Below, piece after piece: positions 1-7,858 of a stretch of DNA of 64,000 nt. This DNA is from Maribacter polysaccharolyticus. Its GTDB lineage: Bacteria > Bacteroidota > Bacteroidia > Flavobacteriales > Flavobacteriaceae. The stretch covers positions 508,342-572,341 of the forward strand of contig NZ_JARBUY010000002.1 of NCBI RefSeq assembly GCF_028882255.1, given 5' to 3'. Each line of letters begins with the position of its first letter. The first letter of the stretch is position 1. The notes under the pieces are model-generated. The model did not search any database, was not told where the DNA came from, and worked only from the letters and a program-made list of their open reading frames with translations. Made by a program: the position numbers and the translations under genes.

Positions 1-1
1 T

Positions 2-538
2 GATGAGGATTTCTCTAGGGAATTCGTTTACGCCTCACGTAGTTTATGGGATGAAGTTGAGGAGAAATCAAGAGCAATTACTTCAGGCACATGGAAATAT
101 ATTAGAAATGATAAGCCAGAAATACCTTTTGATGCACATCAAGCTTATTTGGAATTCTATCGCCCGGCAGTACATATCATGCGAACCCTAAAAAATGAAA
201 ATAAGCTTTCGGAAAATCAAGGATTCTTTTTTGAAAATTCAAAGCCTAAAGAAGAATTGTATGATTTGAAAGCCGATCCAATGGAGCTGAATAATCTTGC
301 CGATAACTTGAAATATAGCAAGGTTTTGGAAAGAATGAAAAAAAACACCCAAGATTTTGATGCCCAAATGAAGCCAAAAGACAGTATTTATTTTCCGACA
401 CATGCAATAAGTGTGGAGGTGTTGAAATGGGTAAAAAAAGAAAGACCGGTGTTGTATCAAAAAATGCTACTGGGTGAGGAGATAGGTTTTAGTGGATTGA
501 ATAAAGAATTTAAGATTTATAAATCCCAAAAAAAGTAA
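2..538 (+). CDS. Sulfatase, C-terminal part (cut by window edge)
   Basis: The frame is open from base 2 to a TAA at 536-538, and its start and catalytic N-terminal domain lie before the window. What remains (178 residues) is the C-terminal part of a type I sulfatase. It has an FVYASR segment, a GTWKYIRN strand and the characteristic ELYDLKADPMELNNLA block that closes family S1 enzymes, where strand residues report the loaded substrate. The stop overlaps the next sulfatase start as TAATG, so the two are probably translationally coupled in one polysaccharide-degradation operon. The CxPSR active site cannot be seen, so activity is inferred. The family call is firm but the subfamily is unknown. 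Confidence 0.85.
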   Translation, partial: DEDFSREFVYASRSLWDEVEEKSRAITSGTWKYIRNDKPEIPFDAHQAYLEFYRPAVHIMRTLKNENKLSENQGFFFENSKPKEELYDLKADPMELNNLADNLKYSKVLERMKKNTQDFDAQMKPKDSIYFPTHAISVEVLKWVKKERPVLYQKMLLGEEIGFSGLNKEFKIYKSQKK

Positions 539-1995
539 TGGAACCTAGGGGAATGACATATGGTTTATTGGTTGTGATGGCGCTAATGTTTTTAGGATGT
601 GAATCCCAAGAAGAAGTTTTGAGCACCCCTAATGTAATTTATATTAATGTCGATGATTTAGGTTGGAAAGATGTTGGTTTCATGGGGAGTGATTTTTATG
701 AAACCCCAAACATCGATCAATTGGCTGCAAACGGAATGACATTTACCCAGGGCTATGCTGCAGCTGCAAATTGTGCCCCAAGTAGGGCTTGTTTGATGAG
801 CGGGCAAAATACACCAAGACATGGGGTATACACGGTTGGGTCATCAGAAAGGGGCGATGGAAAAACAAGAAAATTGATTCCCATAGAAAATACAGATCAT
901 TTGGCTGATAGTGTTTTTACCATGGCAGACCTGTTTAAAAAAGCAGGATATACAACAGGTACTTTCGGTAAATGGCATGTGACGAAGAATCCTTTGCAGA
1001 ATGGATTTGATGTCAATATAGGAGGGGATGAAAGAGGTAATCCGGGTAAAGGTGGCTATACGGCCCCGTATAATGAATTACCTAATTTGAAGGTCGCCGC
1101 CGATGGTGAAAACCTTACGGATAGGCTTACCGATGAATGCATTGCATTTATTACGGACAATAAGTCAAAACCCTTCTTCGTATACCTTCCTTATTACGCA
1201 GTACACACGCCTTTGATGGGTAAAGAAAATTTGATTGCCAAATACAAGGAAAAGCAGGGTAAAAAAGAAAAACAAAATAGCGGTTATTATGATAAAGCTG
1301 TTTATGCGGCTATGATAGAAAATGTAGACACCAATATTGGGCGTTTATTAAAAACGCTAGATCGTTTACAACTAACAAAAAATACAATGATTGTATTCAC
1401 TTCCGACAATGGAGGTATCCGCGCAATTTCCCGACAAGACCCCTTACGCGCGGGAAAAGGGTCGTATTATGAAGGGGGAACAAGAGTGCCCTACATCATA
1501 AAATGGACACATAAGATAAAAGCCGGAACCAAGAATACCACCCCAATAACGAACTTGGATTTTTTGCCGACCTTCGCGGAATTAGTGAACATAGATGTTT
1601 CATCCAAGGTTTTAGATGGGGTGAATATACTGCCATTGCTAAAGGGTGAACGTATTGCTGAGCGCAATTTGTATTGGCATTTCCCGGTTTACCTTCAAGC
1701 CTATAGCAAAGGTAAAGACGGCGGTAGGGACCCATTATTCAGAACGCGACCCGGTTCCACGATTTTAGCGGATAACTGGAAATTACATCATTATTTTGAG
1801 GACAATAGTCTTGAACTTTACAATTTAAGCACTGATTTGGGAGAGCAGGATAATCTGATAACAACACATCCAAAAAAAGCGAAGGAACTTTTCCGAATGC
1901 TGGATATTTGGAGAACTAAAATGAATGCACCCATACCAAACCGAATAAATCCCAATTATGATTCAGAATTTGAATTCAGGGAAATTGAAAATTAG
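538..1995 (+). CDS. Sulfatase lipoprotein (family S1, formylglycine type)
   Basis: A 485-aa sulfatase that hydrolyses sulfate esters, probably on an algal polysaccharide. The N-terminus is a lipoprotein signal with lipobox LFLGC-like ending at Cys21, so it is expected to be membrane-anchored in the periplasm or at the surface. The metal-binding DD pair is at 39-40 (VDDLGW). The CAPSR motif starts at Cys79, the residue converted to formylglycine. GKWH follows at about residue 145, and a TSDNGG metal-binding motif lies near 300. The C-terminal ELYNLSTDLGEQDNL block is intact. The start overlaps the preceding stop (TAATG); an ATG at 553 is an alternative. The next sulfatase begins 1 bp after this stop. 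Substrate position specificity cannot be read from sequence. Confidence 0.93.
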   Translation: MEPRGMTYGLLVVMALMFLGCESQEEVLSTPNVIYINVDDLGWKDVGFMGSDFYETPNIDQLAANGMTFTQGYAAAANCAPSRACLMSGQNTPRHGVYTVGSSERGDGKTRKLIPIENTDHLADSVFTMADLFKKAGYTTGTFGKWHVTKNPLQNGFDVNIGGDERGNPGKGGYTAPYNELPNLKVAADGENLTDRLTDECIAFITDNKSKPFFVYLPYYAVHTPLMGKENLIAKYKEKQGKKEKQNSGYYDKAVYAAMIENVDTNIGRLLKTLDRLQLTKNTMIVFTSDNGGIRAISRQDPLRAGKGSYYEGGTRVPYIIKWTHKIKAGTKNTTPITNLDFLPTFAELVNIDVSSKVLDGVNILPLLKGERIAERNLYWHFPVYLQAYSKGKDGGRDPLFRTRPGSTILADNWKLHHYFEDNSLELYNLSTDLGEQDNLITTHPKKAKELFRMLDIWRTKMNAPIPNRINPNYDSEFEFREIEN

Positions 1996-1996
1996 T

Positions 1997-3586
1997 ATGA
2001 TAAAAAAATTTATACTGAATAAAAAGTACGGTCTTTTACTCCTATTGGCCATAGGTATACTCGGTGCATGTAAAGATGGGGCTAAAGAAAAGAAAATGGT
2101 CAGTGCCGTTGGGAAAAAGGCAATACAGAAAGAAAAACCAAACATTGTTTTTATATATGCCGATGATTTAGGGTATGGGGATTTAGGTGCTTATGGAGCT
2201 ACGGGACTAAAAACGCCTAACTTGGATGAATTGGCAAATGGCGGTATGCTATTTACCAATGGTTACGCTTCTTCAGCAACGTGTACGCCTAGTAGATATG
2301 CATTACTTACCGGGATGTATCCTTGGCGAAAGAAGGCATCCATACTATCAGGGTCGGCCCCTTTGATTATAGATACTGCTCAAATTACCATTCCTAAGTT
2401 GCTACGAAATCAAGGATATGCAACGGGTATTGTTGGTAAATGGCATTTAGGCTTAGGAAACGGGAATGTGAATTGGAATCAGAGGGTGTCGCCAGGACCA
2501 AATGAAGTAGGTTTTGACTACAGTTATATTATGGCTGCAACACAAGATAGGGTTCCAACAGTTTATATACAAGATGGTAATGTTGTTGGTCTAGACCCTA
2601 ATGATCCCATTGAAATCAGCTATCAAAAGAATTTTGAAGGAGAACCGACAGCTATAGATAACCCAGAGCTTGTAAAATTGAAATGGCACCACGGCCATAA
2701 CAATAGTATTGTGAATGGTATTCCTCGTATTGGATTTATGAAGGGTGGCGAAAGTGCGAAGTGGAAAGATGTGGATATGGCAGATACGTTTTTAAAAGAA
2801 GCGCAAGACTATGTGGTAAAACATAAAGAATCCCCGTTTTTCTTATACTATGCATTACAACAACCGCATGTTCCAAGAACGCCGCACCCTCGCTTTGTAG
2901 GTGCTTCAGGAATGGGACCCAGAGGTGATGTTATTGTCGAAGCGGATTATGTTGTTGGAGAGTTTATAAAAACTTTGGAAACTGAGGGACTGCTGGAAAA
3001 CACCTTAATCATTTTTTCAAGTGATAATGGACCTGTGTTGAATGATGGCTATTATGATAATGCCGTTGAAAAACTAGGAAACCATAAGCCTGCAGGGGTT
3101 TTAAAAGGTGGTAAGTATAGCTTGTTTGAAGCGGGGACTAGAGTGCCTTTCATAGCTTATTGGAAAGGTAAGATCCAACCGGGAAAATCAGATGCCATGG
3201 TTTGTCAAATGGATCTCTTACCATCCCTTGCCAACTTATTGGGGACAGAAGTTGATGGTATGGACGGGGAACAATTAATGGATACATTTTTAGGTAAAAA
3301 TCCAGAAGGAAGAAAAGATTTGATTATTGAAGCAACTGGTAGAACAGCACTTAGAAGTGGTGATTGGGTAATGATTCCGCCGTACGATGCTCCAAAGTAC
3401 AATAAAAAAGTAAACATTGAAATTGGTAATGATAAAGCGTATCAGTTGTATAATTTGAAAAATGACTTAGGTCAGAAAAATAATTTGGCCAAAGTAAAGC
3501 CGAAAAAACTGAAAGAAATGATGTTAAAATTCGCTGAGCTAAGAGGGGAAGGCTATCAAAACATTAAGCAAATGGAATTAAAATAA
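1997..3586 (+). CDS. Sulfatase lipoprotein (arylsulfatase A-like, family S1)
   Basis: A 529-aa sulfatase. The ATG at 1997 was preferred over one 39 bp upstream because it begins a clean lipoprotein signal (MIKKF..., lipobox LGAC, Cys25) directly after the previous stop. The metal pair DD is at 56-57 (ADDLGYGD), the CTPSR formylglycine motif begins at Cys96, and GKWHLGLG and SSDNGP motifs follow. The C-terminus carries the AYQLYNLKNDLGQKNNLA block. It differs clearly from the two flanking sulfatases in loop lengths around the active site, suggesting a different sulfate position or residue. It is the third sulfatase in a tightly packed run. The specific substrate is unknown. Confidence 0.93.
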   Translation: MIKKFILNKKYGLLLLLAIGILGACKDGAKEKKMVSAVGKKAIQKEKPNIVFIYADDLGYGDLGAYGATGLKTPNLDELANGGMLFTNGYASSATCTPSRYALLTGMYPWRKKASILSGSAPLIIDTAQITIPKLLRNQGYATGIVGKWHLGLGNGNVNWNQRVSPGPNEVGFDYSYIMAATQDRVPTVYIQDGNVVGLDPNDPIEISYQKNFEGEPTAIDNPELVKLKWHHGHNNSIVNGIPRIGFMKGGESAKWKDVDMADTFLKEAQDYVVKHKESPFFLYYALQQPHVPRTPHPRFVGASGMGPRGDVIVEADYVVGEFIKTLETEGLLENTLIIFSSDNGPVLNDGYYDNAVEKLGNHKPAGVLKGGKYSLFEAGTRVPFIAYWKGKIQPGKSDAMVCQMDLLPSLANLLGTEVDGMDGEQLMDTFLGKNPEGRKDLIIEATGRTALRSGDWVMIPPYDAPKYNKKVNIEIGNDKAYQLYNLKNDLGQKNNLAKVKPKKLKEMMLKFAELRGEGYQNIKQMELK

Positions 3587-3774
3587 TCCATTGTTTATTT
3601 TAAGATCAAAGGAACGCTGAACATTTCCATGGCCAAATATGATTTGGCCAGTTAAAAAAATAAAGAAAGACCTACAAGAACGGGTATTGTTGAAAAGGAG
3701 CTGGCACTTGTAAAAGCAAAATGGCCTTCGGAGCTGGGCCTTGTATGTGGATTAAACCGGAATTAAAGTAAATC
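3587..3774. other. Intergenic region between sulfatases; possible gene scar
   Basis: These 188 bp separate two otherwise adjacent sulfatases. A short stretch at about 3690-3765 holds two related copies of a GGAGCTGG(c)-CTTGTA word and reads as protein-like in one frame just before the next start. It could be a decayed coding remnant or a leader. No clear promoter or terminator was found. Confidence 0.3.
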
Positions 3775-5370
3775 ATGAAAAAAACAATCTCAATTGTTGC
3801 CGTATTATTTTTGTTTTTATCCTGTAAGGAAGCTGAAAAAAAAGAAGTGGTTTCAAGAAAACCCAATGTCCTTTTTATTTTAGTGGATGATTTAGGCTAT
3901 GCGGATTTAAGCGTAATGGGAAGTGCATACTACGAAACCCCCAATATTGATGAAATAGCAAAATCCGGTGCGGTTTTCACAAATGGGTATGCTGCATGTA
4001 CCGTTTGTAGTCCGTCTAGAGCAAGTTTAATGACGGGGCAAAATCCGGCAAGACACGGTATTACTCAATTTGAGGGGGCCAGAAATAGTGGGCAAGCATG
4101 GAAAGAACGTAAACGATATACCAAGCTACTACCCCCGGAATATAAGCATCATTTAGACTCTGGTCTTATAACAATGCCAGAAGCTTTTAAAGGACAAGGG
4201 TATGCTACTTTTTTTGCGGGCAAATGGCATTTGGGTGGCAAAGAGCAGAAATCACTACCCACAGACCATGGTTTTGATGTCAATATTGGGGGGAATGAGG
4301 CAGGAGGGCCAAAAGGGGGGTATTTCTCTCCATTTGAGAATCCGGATCTGCCAAATTTACCGGAGGAGAAAGGATTGAATTTATCGATGAAATTGGCTAA
4401 GAAGACTAGTGAATTTATAGAAACCAACAAAGATTCCCCTTTTTTTGCGTACCTCTCTTTTTACGCAGTTCATGGAGGCATACAAACAACGAAAGCGAAG
4501 TGGGCCAAATACAGGGACAAGGCAGAAAAAATGGGAATTCATGAAAACGGATTTGAAATGGAGCGTGTTTTGCCTGCTAGAAAGTACCAAGACAATCCTG
4601 TTTATGCCGGTTTAATTGAGCATGTAGACGAAGCCATTGGTACTGTAATGAAAACATTGAAAGATTTAGGCCTGGAAGAAAATACGATTATTGTTTTTAC
4701 CTCAGATAATGGAGGGGTTACTTCTGGAGACAATTTTTCTACCAATCAACTTACCTTAAGAGGGGGGAAAGGATATCAATGGGAAGGAGGAATTAGAATA
4801 CCATATTTTATCCATGTTCCATGGATGCGGCAAAATGGGGCACGTATCGATGTTCCGGTTTCTGGAACGGATTTATATCCTACATTAATGGATTTGGCAG
4901 GTTTGCCACTTCAACCGGAAGCACATAGGGATGGCGTTAGTTTAAAGCCGCTTTTACATGGCGGAAATATTGATGAAAGACCCTTGTATTGGCATTATCC
5001 GCATTATGGAAACCAAGGTGGGGAACCAAGTTCGACCATTAGAAAAGGAAAATGGAAGTTGATTTACTACTGGGAAGATTTGCATGCCGAATTGTATGAT
5101 TTGGAAACTGATATAGGGGAACGGGACGATGTTGCAAATGATAAACCTGAAATTGCCGGACAAATGCAAATGCAATTGCTGGAATGGTTGGATTCCATGA
5201 ACACACATTATGCACAAGTAGATCCTGAATGGGATGAAGAGGCCCGTAAAGAATGGTTGGAAAATCAGAAAACGAAATCCCTGCCTTGGCAAGAAAAACA
5301 GCGTAAACAAATGCTGGATCCAGATTGGCAGCCAAACGAAGATTGGTGGGGAAGTGAATTGGATAAGTGA
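3775..5370 (+). CDS. Sulfatase lipoprotein (family S1, N-acetylgalactosamine-6-sulfatase-like fold)
   Basis: A 531-aa sulfatase beginning with MKKTISIVAV and a lipobox FLSC (Cys17). The metal pair DD is at 38-39, the CSPSR motif starts at Cys78, GKWHLGG follows, and TSDNGG is present before the substrate-binding C-terminal half. It resembles the 538-1995 sulfatase (shared YYETPNID, GFDVNIGGNE and ERPLYWHYPHY-type blocks), so the two are probably related subfamily members produced by duplication. The C-terminal extension is rich in Trp, Glu and Lys. It is followed 27 bp later by the GH29 gene, placing both in one saccharification unit. Confidence 0.93.
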   Translation: MKKTISIVAVLFLFLSCKEAEKKEVVSRKPNVLFILVDDLGYADLSVMGSAYYETPNIDEIAKSGAVFTNGYAACTVCSPSRASLMTGQNPARHGITQFEGARNSGQAWKERKRYTKLLPPEYKHHLDSGLITMPEAFKGQGYATFFAGKWHLGGKEQKSLPTDHGFDVNIGGNEAGGPKGGYFSPFENPDLPNLPEEKGLNLSMKLAKKTSEFIETNKDSPFFAYLSFYAVHGGIQTTKAKWAKYRDKAEKMGIHENGFEMERVLPARKYQDNPVYAGLIEHVDEAIGTVMKTLKDLGLEENTIIVFTSDNGGVTSGDNFSTNQLTLRGGKGYQWEGGIRIPYFIHVPWMRQNGARIDVPVSGTDLYPTLMDLAGLPLQPEAHRDGVSLKPLLHGGNIDERPLYWHYPHYGNQGGEPSSTIRKGKWKLIYYWEDLHAELYDLETDIGERDDVANDKPEIAGQMQMQLLEWLDSMNTHYAQVDPEWDEEARKEWLENQKTKSLPWQEKQRKQMLDPDWQPNEDWWGSELDK

Positions 5371-5397
5371 TCTTAAGCGTACTGTTTTATACCATCA

Positions 5398-6774
5398 ATG
5401 AATATGAAAAAAAACCATCTTATTTTACTGCTGACCTTAACAATGGGGTTGTCAAGTTTTTCCCAGAAAAAAATATGGAACGAAACTGAAAAGGAAAAAA
5501 CGGAGCGTATGGCTTGGTGGCAAGAAGCTAGGTTTGGCATGTTTATTCATTGGGGTTTGTACGCACAAGCCGCACGCCATGAGTGGGTAAAAAAGCGTGA
5601 ACATATTTCAGATACAGACTATCAAAAATATTTTGATGTATTTAATCCAGACCTTTTTGATCCTAGGGAATGGGCAAAAAAGGCAAAAGCAGCTGGCATG
5701 AAATATGCGGTACTTACTACAAAACATCATGAAGGGTTTAGCATGTTCAAAACCGATTATTCAGATTATAATAGTACAAATACTCCTTATGGTAAAGACA
5801 TTCTTAAAGAATGGGTAGAGGCTTTTCGTGCCGAAGGTTTAGGCATTGGTTTTTACTATTCATTAATTGATTGGCATCACCCGGATTTCACTATTGACAG
5901 CAGACATTCCATAAAAGTGGATAATAAAGAGGAATATGATGGGTTGAACAAAGGTCGCGATATGGCGGTCTACCGAAAATATCTCAAAAACCAAGTTCGT
6001 GAATTACTTTCCAATTATGGAAAAGTGGATTTATTATGGTTGGATTTTTCATACCCAGGGGAGTTTGGAAAAGGTAGAGACGATTGGGGCTCTGTTGAAT
6101 TGATCAAGATGGTTCGTAAACTTCAACCAAAAATCTTGGTTAATGACCGATTGGATTTAAAAGAATATGCCGGTGGATGGGATTTTACGACCCCAGAGCA
6201 GTTTAAAGTAGAAAAATGGCCAGAAGTAGATGGGAAAAGAGTTCCTTGGGAAACCTGTCAAACTTTTTCCGGTTCATGGGGCTATTATCGTGATGAACAC
6301 ACCTGGAAAGACAATAAGCAATTATTGACTTTATTAATAGAATCGGTAAGTAAAGGAGGTAATTTGTTATTGAACGTAGGTCCAACTGCTAGAGGGACAT
6401 TTGACTATCGTGCTGATCAGGCCTTGGAAGGTATGGGTGATTGGATGAGGTATAATTCCAGATCCATCTATGGTTGTACACAAGCTCCCGAAGAGTTTGT
6501 CGTACCTGCCAATTCATTATTGACCTATAATCCGAAAACAAATCGTCTATATGTGCATCTGCTCGACTATCCCATACAGAACTTTATAATGAAGGGTATA
6601 CGGGATAAAATCAAGTATGCTCAATTTTTGCATGATGCATCCGAAATTAAAATGGGTAAGATGTATGGTGCTTGGGGTAAAGAAAAAATGAAAGAGGGTG
6701 ATGTAAACTTGGTATTGCCTGTAAATAAACCCAATGTGGAGATTTCTGTCATCGAAATATTCTTAAAGGATTGA
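5398..6774 (+). CDS. Alpha-L-fucosidase, glycoside hydrolase family 29
   Basis: A 458-aa GH29 enzyme with an N-terminal signal peptide ending near SSFSQ, so it acts in the periplasm or outside. The (beta/alpha)8 domain shows FGMFIHWGLYA (46-56), TTKHHEGF (about 107-114) and DLLWLDF, in which Asp216 is the expected nucleophile. The VPWETCQTF segment probably carries the acid/base region. A beta domain follows GGNLLLNVGP. GH29 members remove alpha-L-fucose and some remove alpha-L-galactose or its sulfated form, so with four sulfatases upstream the target could be fucoidan or a porphyran-like agarocolloid. An ATG at 5404 is an equally good start. The gene ends the locus; a hairpin terminator follows at 6811. 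Confidence 0.93.
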   Translation: MNMKKNHLILLLTLTMGLSSFSQKKIWNETEKEKTERMAWWQEARFGMFIHWGLYAQAARHEWVKKREHISDTDYQKYFDVFNPDLFDPREWAKKAKAAGMKYAVLTTKHHEGFSMFKTDYSDYNSTNTPYGKDILKEWVEAFRAEGLGIGFYYSLIDWHHPDFTIDSRHSIKVDNKEEYDGLNKGRDMAVYRKYLKNQVRELLSNYGKVDLLWLDFSYPGEFGKGRDDWGSVELIKMVRKLQPKILVNDRLDLKEYAGGWDFTTPEQFKVEKWPEVDGKRVPWETCQTFSGSWGYYRDEHTWKDNKQLLTLLIESVSKGGNLLLNVGPTARGTFDYRADQALEGMGDWMRYNSRSIYGCTQAPEEFVVPANSLLTYNPKTNRLYVHLLDYPIQNFIMKGIRDKIKYAQFLHDASEIKMGKMYGAWGKEKMKEGDVNLVLPVNKPNVEISVIEIFLKD

Positions 6775-6810
6775 CTTAAGGGAGGATGGACTTCGGGAAA
6801 TGAAAATAAA

Positions 6811-6838
6811 AAACCGCACTTTACGAGTGCGGTTTCTT
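6811..6838. terminator. Bidirectional hairpin terminator after the GH29 gene
   Basis: A 9-bp stem AACCGCACT/AGTGCGGTT (6812-6820 and 6826-6834) with a 5-nt loop. The U-tract is weak on the plus strand. On the minus strand it is strong (GGTTTTTTATTTT), so it may mainly stop minus-strand transcripts coming from the tRNA side. Confidence 0.75.
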
Positions 6839-6845
6839 GCTTGAT

Positions 6846-6859
6846 GTGACCTCGACAGG
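6846..6859 (-). repeat. 14-bp copy of the tRNA-Arg 3' end
   Basis: GTGACCTCGACAGG at 6846-6859 is identical to 6993-7006, the acceptor-stem 3' strand plus part of the T arm of the tRNA-Arg gene. Only this end is duplicated. It is followed (minus direction) by the 6811 terminator, as a real tRNA would be. It is either the remnant of a second tandem tRNA-Arg or an attachment-site-like repeat at the edge of the polysaccharide locus. Confidence 0.7.
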
Positions 6860-6905
6860 TGTGCCCGCCGTAGCCTTGGCAAAGGCAGGATTTGCTGGCG
6901 CACAT
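6860..6905. repeat. Imperfect palindromic extragenic element
   Basis: Contains GCCCGCCGTAGCC-TTGG-CAAAGGCAGG, which folds as an imperfect G/C-rich hairpin with a 4-nt loop, followed by a second short dyad (CAAAGCtccGCTTTG at about 6911-6925). The base composition is much higher in G and C than the surroundings, which is typical of small repetitive extragenic palindromes. Copy number must be checked in the full genome. Confidence 0.45.
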
Positions 6906-6940
6906 CCTGACAAAGCTCCGCTTTGAAAATAGTCCAAACA

Positions 6941-6973
6941 AAAAAAACGCTCAAGTAAACTTGGCGTTTTTTT
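6941..6973 (-). terminator. Terminator of the tRNA-Arg transcript
   Basis: On the minus strand, AACGCC-AAG ... CTTGAGCGTT folds with one bulged base and is followed by a run of eight T. It begins about 20 nt past the tRNA 3' end. Confidence 0.8.
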
Positions 6974-6993
6974 CTTATTGAACTATTTATTCG

Positions 6994-7067
6994 TGACCTC
7001 GACAGGATTCAAACCTGTAACCTTCTGAGCCGTAATCAGATGCGCTATTCAGTTGCGCCACGAGGCC
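6994..7067 (-). tRNA. tRNA-Arg (anticodon ACG)
   Basis: Read on the minus strand, the 74-nt gene folds as a full cloverleaf. The 7-bp acceptor stem GGCCTCG/CGAGGTC has one G-U pair. The anticodon stem TCTGA/TCAGA encloses the 7-nt loop TTACGGC, giving anticodon ACG (decodes CGU). The T arm holds GTTTGAATC and the discriminator is A. CCA is not encoded. A terminator follows at 6973-6941, and its 3' 14 bp recur at 6846-6859. The 3' end points toward the polysaccharide locus, the usual geometry for tRNA-targeted integration. Confidence 0.95.
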
Positions 7068-7130
7068 GTTTATAGGGGTGCAAATATATTTCTTTTTACC
7101 TTTACAACAAAATATGTATAATCTATTTCT

Positions 7131-7643
7131 ATGAATTTAAAATCCTTTATCAGGGATATTCCTGATTTTCCAACCAAAGGTGTCGTGTTTCGGGATATTA
7201 CACCCCTGCTCAAAGACCATAATGCCATAAGATACACAGAAGAAGCTTTGTTAGATCTCGTCGGTACCCTAAAAATCGATAAAGTCGTGGGAATGGAAAG
7301 TAGGGGATTCTTTTTTGCCCCGATGTTGGCCGCTAAACTCAACGCGGGCTTTGTACCCGTTCGTAAGCCTGGAAAACTGCCTTTTACCACCATACGGCAA
7401 GACTATGACCTCGAATACGGTACAGATGCGTTGGAGATGCATGCCGATGCCCTTAAAAAAGGGGATAGGGTCTTGATCCATGATGACGTTTTGGCAACCG
7501 GGGGCACCGCAAAGGCTACCTGTGACTTGGTCGCGAAAATGGGTGGGGAAATCATTCAATGTAATTTTTTGTTGGAGCTCGATGGACTAAAGGGAAAGGA
7601 AAAGCTCAAGGACTTCGAAGTGAACTCCCTCTTGCACTATTGA
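7131..7643 (+). CDS. apt: Adenine phosphoribosyltransferase
   Basis: A 170-aa cytosolic enzyme that makes AMP from adenine and PRPP (purine salvage). The hallmark PRPP-binding loop VLIHDDVLATGGTAKA is at about 115-130. The dimer/adenine motif GMESRGFFFAP is at about 54-64, and FRDITPLL, typical of Apt, is near the start. Length fits the family (about 170-180). The ATG at 7131 is the only sensible start. The 3' end overlaps a convergent 47-aa gene by 7 bp. Confidence 0.97.
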   Translation: MNLKSFIRDIPDFPTKGVVFRDITPLLKDHNAIRYTEEALLDLVGTLKIDKVVGMESRGFFFAPMLAAKLNAGFVPVRKPGKLPFTTIRQDYDLEYGTDALEMHADALKKGDRVLIHDDVLATGGTAKATCDLVAKMGGEIIQCNFLLELDGLKGKEKLKDFEVNSLLHY

Positions 7644-7780
7644 TCCAATGCCCTAGTGGTTATATAATAGCGCCAGCCAATAAGGGCCAATTGCAGTTTT
7701 GTGGCCTTGGATAGGTCCAATCCTTTTTTTGAATATGAAGGCAGGATTATTTTGTTGAGCTTGGCCAGTATTTTGTACAT
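7637..7780 (-). CDS. 47-aa basic small protein (hypothetical, convergent with apt)
   Basis: A short minus-strand gene with ATG at 7780-7778 and TAG at 7639-7637. The product starts MYKILAKLNKIILPSYSKKG and ends RYYITTRALDQ. It has strongly coding-like codon use, nine Lys/Arg residues and an amphipathic pattern. I recall similar short proteins (AKLNK..LPS...LDL.KA.K.Q.A..GWR.Y.T) in other flavobacteria, but that memory is unverified. It overlaps the apt stop by 7 bp. No function can be named. The bidirectional terminator at 7821 separates it from the M56 gene upstream. Confidence 0.6.
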   Translation of the reverse strand: MYKILAKLNKIILPSYSKKGLDLSKATKLQLALIGWRYYITTRALDQ

Positions 7781-7820
7781 TGATGTATGTATATGTGGTC
7801 GTTCGATACGTCAAAAGTAA

Positions 7821-7853
7821 AAAAAACCTTGACGCAACCGTCAAGGTTTTTTT
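7821..7853. terminator. Bidirectional terminator
   Basis: An 8-bp perfect stem CCTTGACG/CGTCAAGG (7827-7834, 7839-7846) with a CAAC loop, flanked by seven A upstream and seven T downstream. On the minus strand it ends the M56/BlaI operon. Confidence 0.88.
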
Positions 7854-7858
7854 ATCGG

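Noticed and set aside
6763-6954. 63-codon minus-strand frame across the two terminators and the tRNA 3'-end copy
   Set aside because: It runs through terminator stems and the G/C-rich palindrome; protein reading is Arg/Ser-rich with no family and is explained by the repeat.
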